Source: Clostridiales bacterium UBA6388
GTDB lineage: Bacteria > Bacillota > Clostridia > Oscillospirales > Oscillospiraceae
DNA length: 8,016 nt
Direction of reading: 5' to 3'
NCBI GenBank assembly: GCA_002437575.1
Contig: DJQK01000160.1
Coordinates: forward strand, 484-8,499
The notes under the pieces were generated by a model, which saw nothing but the letters and a program-made list of their open reading frames with translations, did no database searches and was not told the origin of the DNA. Position 1 is the first letter of the stretch. Each line of letters starts with the position of its first letter. Of the stretch, positions 6,455 to 8,016 are shown piece by piece. Both the position numbers and the translations under genes were made by a program.

Positions 6455-6474
6455 ACCGATACAATTTTATCGGT
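6455..6474. promoter_or_regulatory. Inverted repeat in the dehydrogenase leader
   Basis: Perfect 7-bp arms ACCGATA (6455-6461) and TATCGGT (6468-6474) with a 6-nt spacer. It lies about 7-27 nt downstream of the predicted transcription start of the dehydrogenase-fumarase operon and 15 nt upstream of its ribosome site. It could be an operator acting as a roadblock or a 5' RNA hairpin. It does not match the Rex or CcpA consensus as I know them. Confidence 0.45.
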
Positions 6475-6487
6475 TCTTTCATATCGA

Positions 6488-6516
6488 ATTATAATAAAAA
6501 CTGGCATAGAAGGCAA
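6488..6516 (-). promoter_or_regulatory. Promoter of the dehydrogenase-fumC operon
   Basis: On the minus strand TTGCCT (6516-6511) and a perfect TATAAT (6493-6488) are 17 bp apart. Transcription would begin near 6481, giving a leader of about 56 nt. The -35 box lies in the hairpin/half-site region at 6497-6547, where a regulator such as the adjacent LysR protein could act. Confidence 0.65.
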
Positions 6517-6547
6517 ATGTATTTTCCGCCTGCTCTATGTCAGTTTT
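6496..6547 (-). terminator. Hairpin with T-rich tail after the LysR gene; may double as operator
   Basis: AAAACTG (6497-6503) pairs with CAGTTTT (6541-6547). After one mismatch, CATAGA (6505-6510) pairs with TCTATG (6534-6539), and a GGC/GCC step follows past a bulge. The loop is about 13 nt. On the minus strand the outer arm runs into TTTTTATTAT, so it could act as a Rho-independent terminator for the regulator gene that ends at 6601. The stem is not GC-rich and it overlaps the next promoter's -35 box, so an operator role is equally plausible. Confidence 0.45.
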
Positions 6548-6600
6548 CATATAATGCTAATTTCCATAGAATGGCGCTGGCCGCCTTTTCTACCCGGCGC

Positions 6601-7491
6601 TTATTTCTGGTACCGCTGCTGCACGAACTCGACAAAGCCGCGCTCGATCTGCGTCATGTCGTATTGCAGCTGATAGACCAGCGCGTCATGGTAGACAGTC
6701 TGGTTGATGTTGCTCGGCCGCTGGACAAGCGACCATCTCGTCAGGCACCGGTCGGGAATCGGCGCGCACCACATATAAGAGCCCGGGATCGTCTCGAGCA
6801 GCCGCAGCTGCGCCAGCCGGTCGACGGTGTAAATTTTGCGCCGCAAGCCCTCGTCGACCTTCGGCCCCTTGCGGAAGGTGTCGCCGTGAACGATCTCGGG
6901 AAGCCCCGCCAGGTCCTGCCCCGTGATGAGCTGCTTTTCCGCCAGCGCGTGCGTTTTGGGAAGCAGAAGCTGGTAGCGGTAGCGGCTTAAGATCTGGAAG
7001 CCAAAGCCGCGCGAGACGCTCTGCTCTTCAAAATAGTCGCGGTATTCGCTGCGGAAACGGATGATCCCGACCTCGACCTCGCCGTTTTCGAGCATTTCGA
7101 TCGCCTGCCGCGCGTGACACTCGCGAACCACAGAGTCCAGATTCTGGTCTGTCGGCAGGGTGTTCAGATAGTCCGCCGTCAGATCCAGAATAAACGCCGC
7201 ACGCGGGATGCAGATGCGCAGGCGGTTTTCCACCGGATGGCGCGGGCCGAGGGCATCGATGCGCTCGAGCTCACGGATGATGCTTTTGGCGTGCTGCAAA
7301 AAAATCGCGCCGCGTTCGGTCGACCGGACGCCTTTGCTCGTCCGCTCAAAAATCTTGAAGCCGAGGTTGGCCTCCATCTCATGCAGAATACGGCTGAGGT
7401 TCGGCTGGCCGATGAACAGGTTTTCCGCCGCCTGGGAAACGGACCGGGTGCGTTCGATTTCGATCAGATATTGCAGATGCTGCGTATTCAT
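6601..7491 (-). CDS. LysR-family transcriptional regulator
   Basis: A 296-residue LysR-type regulator. The N-terminal winged helix-turn-helix is typical: LQYLIEIERTRSVSQAAE, then IGQPNLSRILHEMEANLG, FKIFERTSKGV and STERGAIFL (about residues 6-66). A linker helix (to about 80) and an effector-binding domain (about 90-296) of normal length follow. The effector domain shows no residues that let me name the ligand. The ATG at 7489-7491 follows GGGGGAT by about 7 nt. An upstream in-frame ATG at 7518 is rejected because it has no ribosome site and lies almost at the predicted transcription start. The gene lies directly upstream of and in line with the dehydrogenase-fumarase pair, with its own promoter. 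A role in controlling C4-dicarboxylate metabolism is inference from that position. Confidence 0.92.
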   Translation of the reverse strand: MNTQHLQYLIEIERTRSVSQAAENLFIGQPNLSRILHEMEANLGFKIFERTSKGVRSTERGAIFLQHAKSIIRELERIDALGPRHPVENRLRICIPRAAFILDLTADYLNTLPTDQNLDSVVRECHARQAIEMLENGEVEVGIIRFRSEYRDYFEEQSVSRGFGFQILSRYRYQLLLPKTHALAEKQLITGQDLAGLPEIVHGDTFRKGPKVDEGLRRKIYTVDRLAQLRLLETIPGSYMWCAPIPDRCLTRWSLVQRPSNINQTVYHDALVYQLQYDMTQIERGFVEFVQQRYQK

Positions 7492-7527
7492 ACTATATCC
7501 CCCATCAGATAATCTCATGCCGAAAAT

Positions 7528-7556
7528 AATATAACAGATTTTTTCAGCATTTGCAA
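7528..7556 (-). promoter_or_regulatory. Promoter of the LysR gene
   Basis: On the minus strand TTGCAA (7556-7551) and TATATT (7533-7528) are separated by exactly 17 bp. Transcription should start near 7521, about 30 nt before the chosen ATG. The galT terminator upstream means the regulator needs its own promoter. Confidence 0.65.
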
Positions 7557-7662
7557 TCGTTCCCGAAAAAGTTCTGAAAAAACAATTTGTGATATATGAA
7601 TTTTAGCATAGCTTTTTGTTGAGAAACCGGAAAGACCTTTTCTTTCCATACCCATTTTCCGC

Positions 7663-7695
7663 AAAAACAGCCGCCGGAAGCGTGTCCGGCGGCTG
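7663..7695 (-). terminator. Intrinsic terminator of galT
   Basis: Perfect 11-bp GC-rich stem (7668-7678 with 7685-7695, 6-nt loop). On the minus strand it is followed by five T residues (complement of 7663-7667). It lies 20 nt beyond the galT stop. Confidence 0.93.
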
Positions 7696-7714
7696 CTCTT
7701 CAGATATTTTCGAA

Positions 7715-8016
7715 TCAGTCTTCGCAAACCGCACGCAGGAAACGCTTCAGTGCGTCGCGTCCCGCCCTGTCGGTCTTGTACACGCCCGCGCATTCCAGAA
7801 CCTGCGCAAACACCTGTCCGATCTCATCCTTGATGATGCTTTCTGCATTGTCGGCATTGAACTCCGGATGTCTGCCCATGAATTCTTCCGCCCAGTCTGC
7901 GTGTTTGGCAAGCTCGTCGTTTGTGCGAAGGTTTTCGCCATTCAGCAGTGCCGTTTTGAGGTCGGCCATTTCCTTTTTCAGCCGCCCCGGCAGGATCGCC
8001 AGACCCATGACCTCGA
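7715..8016 (-). CDS. galT: UDP-glucose--hexose-1-phosphate uridylyltransferase (class II GalT), C-terminal part
   Basis: About 100 C-terminal residues. The frame stays open to the right edge, so the start lies outside the window and the ATG at 8008 is internal. I recognise the class II (Firmicutes-type) GalT tail: EVMGLAILPGRLKKEM, then HADWAEEF, EIGQVFAQVLECAGVYK, FGR-type spacing and a final FLRAVCED. The enzyme exchanges UMP between UDP-glucose and galactose-1-phosphate in the Leloir pathway. The catalytic His-Pro-His region is not in the window, so integrity of the whole gene cannot be judged. The transcript ends at the hairpin 7668-7695. There is no functional link to the LysR-dehydrogenase-fumarase group beyond orientation. 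Confidence 0.87.
   Translation of the reverse strand, partial: EVMGLAILPGRLKKEMADLKTALLNGENLRTNDELAKHADWAEEFMGRHPEFNADNAESIIKDEIGQVFAQVLECAGVYKTDRAGRDALKRFLRAVCED

Noticed and set aside
7560..7662. AT-rich stretch between the LysR promoter and galT terminator, with a weak GGAAAG/CTTTCC inverted repeat at 7629-7647
   Set aside because: The 6-bp arms with a purine/pyrimidine bias are too weak to call, and I see no other signal here.
7515..7793. Minus-strand frame between galT and the LysR gene
   Set aside because: It overlaps the galT end out of frame, passes through the galT terminator and has a low-complexity Arg-rich start. It is not supported as a small gene.

Overview
The window looks like chromosomal DNA from a GC-rich anaerobic Firmicute, probably a Clostridia member of the gut Ruminococcaceae/Oscillospiraceae type. 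The evidence is the end of an acetyl-CoA synthase gene (Wood-Ljungdahl pathway), strong AGGAGG-type ribosome sites, sigma-A promoters, a YtrA-type GntR regulator with its ABC exporter, and a palindrome of a kind I associate with such genomes. The taxonomic placement is inference, not a database result.

Layout. Positions 1-403 (+) hold the C-terminus of the acetyl-CoA synthase subunit (acsB), closed by a strong intrinsic terminator. Positions 404-909 are non-coding or nearly so and contain two unrelated pieces. The first is a 109-bp double-hairpin repeat with 12-bp inverted ends (504-612). The second is an AT-rich block (about 661-840, 30% GC) packed with hairpins, which also carries an uncharacterised 42-codon open frame (715-843). 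Positions 840-4011 (+) are a three-gene operon: a YtrA-subfamily GntR repressor, an ABC ATPase and a large nine-helix permease with a soluble C-terminal domain. It is driven by a near-consensus promoter overlapped by an inverted repeat that is very probably the repressor's own operator.

A bidirectional terminator at 4024-4054 separates this operon from a convergent minus-strand group. In transcription order that group is a LysR-type regulator (7491-6601), a lactate/malate dehydrogenase-family enzyme with a malate-type specificity residue (6425-5475), and class II fumarase (5462-4086). The dehydrogenase and fumarase are 12 nt apart and together would interconvert oxaloacetate, malate and fumarate. 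The LysR gene has its own promoter and is separated from them by an intergenic region with a hairpin, three CATAGA half-sites and a second promoter, so it is the natural candidate regulator. At the right edge is the C-terminus of a class II galactose-1-phosphate uridylyltransferase (galT, minus strand) with its terminator.

Most of the window is ordinary metabolism and transport. The least explained part is the AT-rich hairpin block with the small open frame at 661-843. The dehydrogenase is also worth attention because it mixes lactate- and malate-dehydrogenase signature residues.
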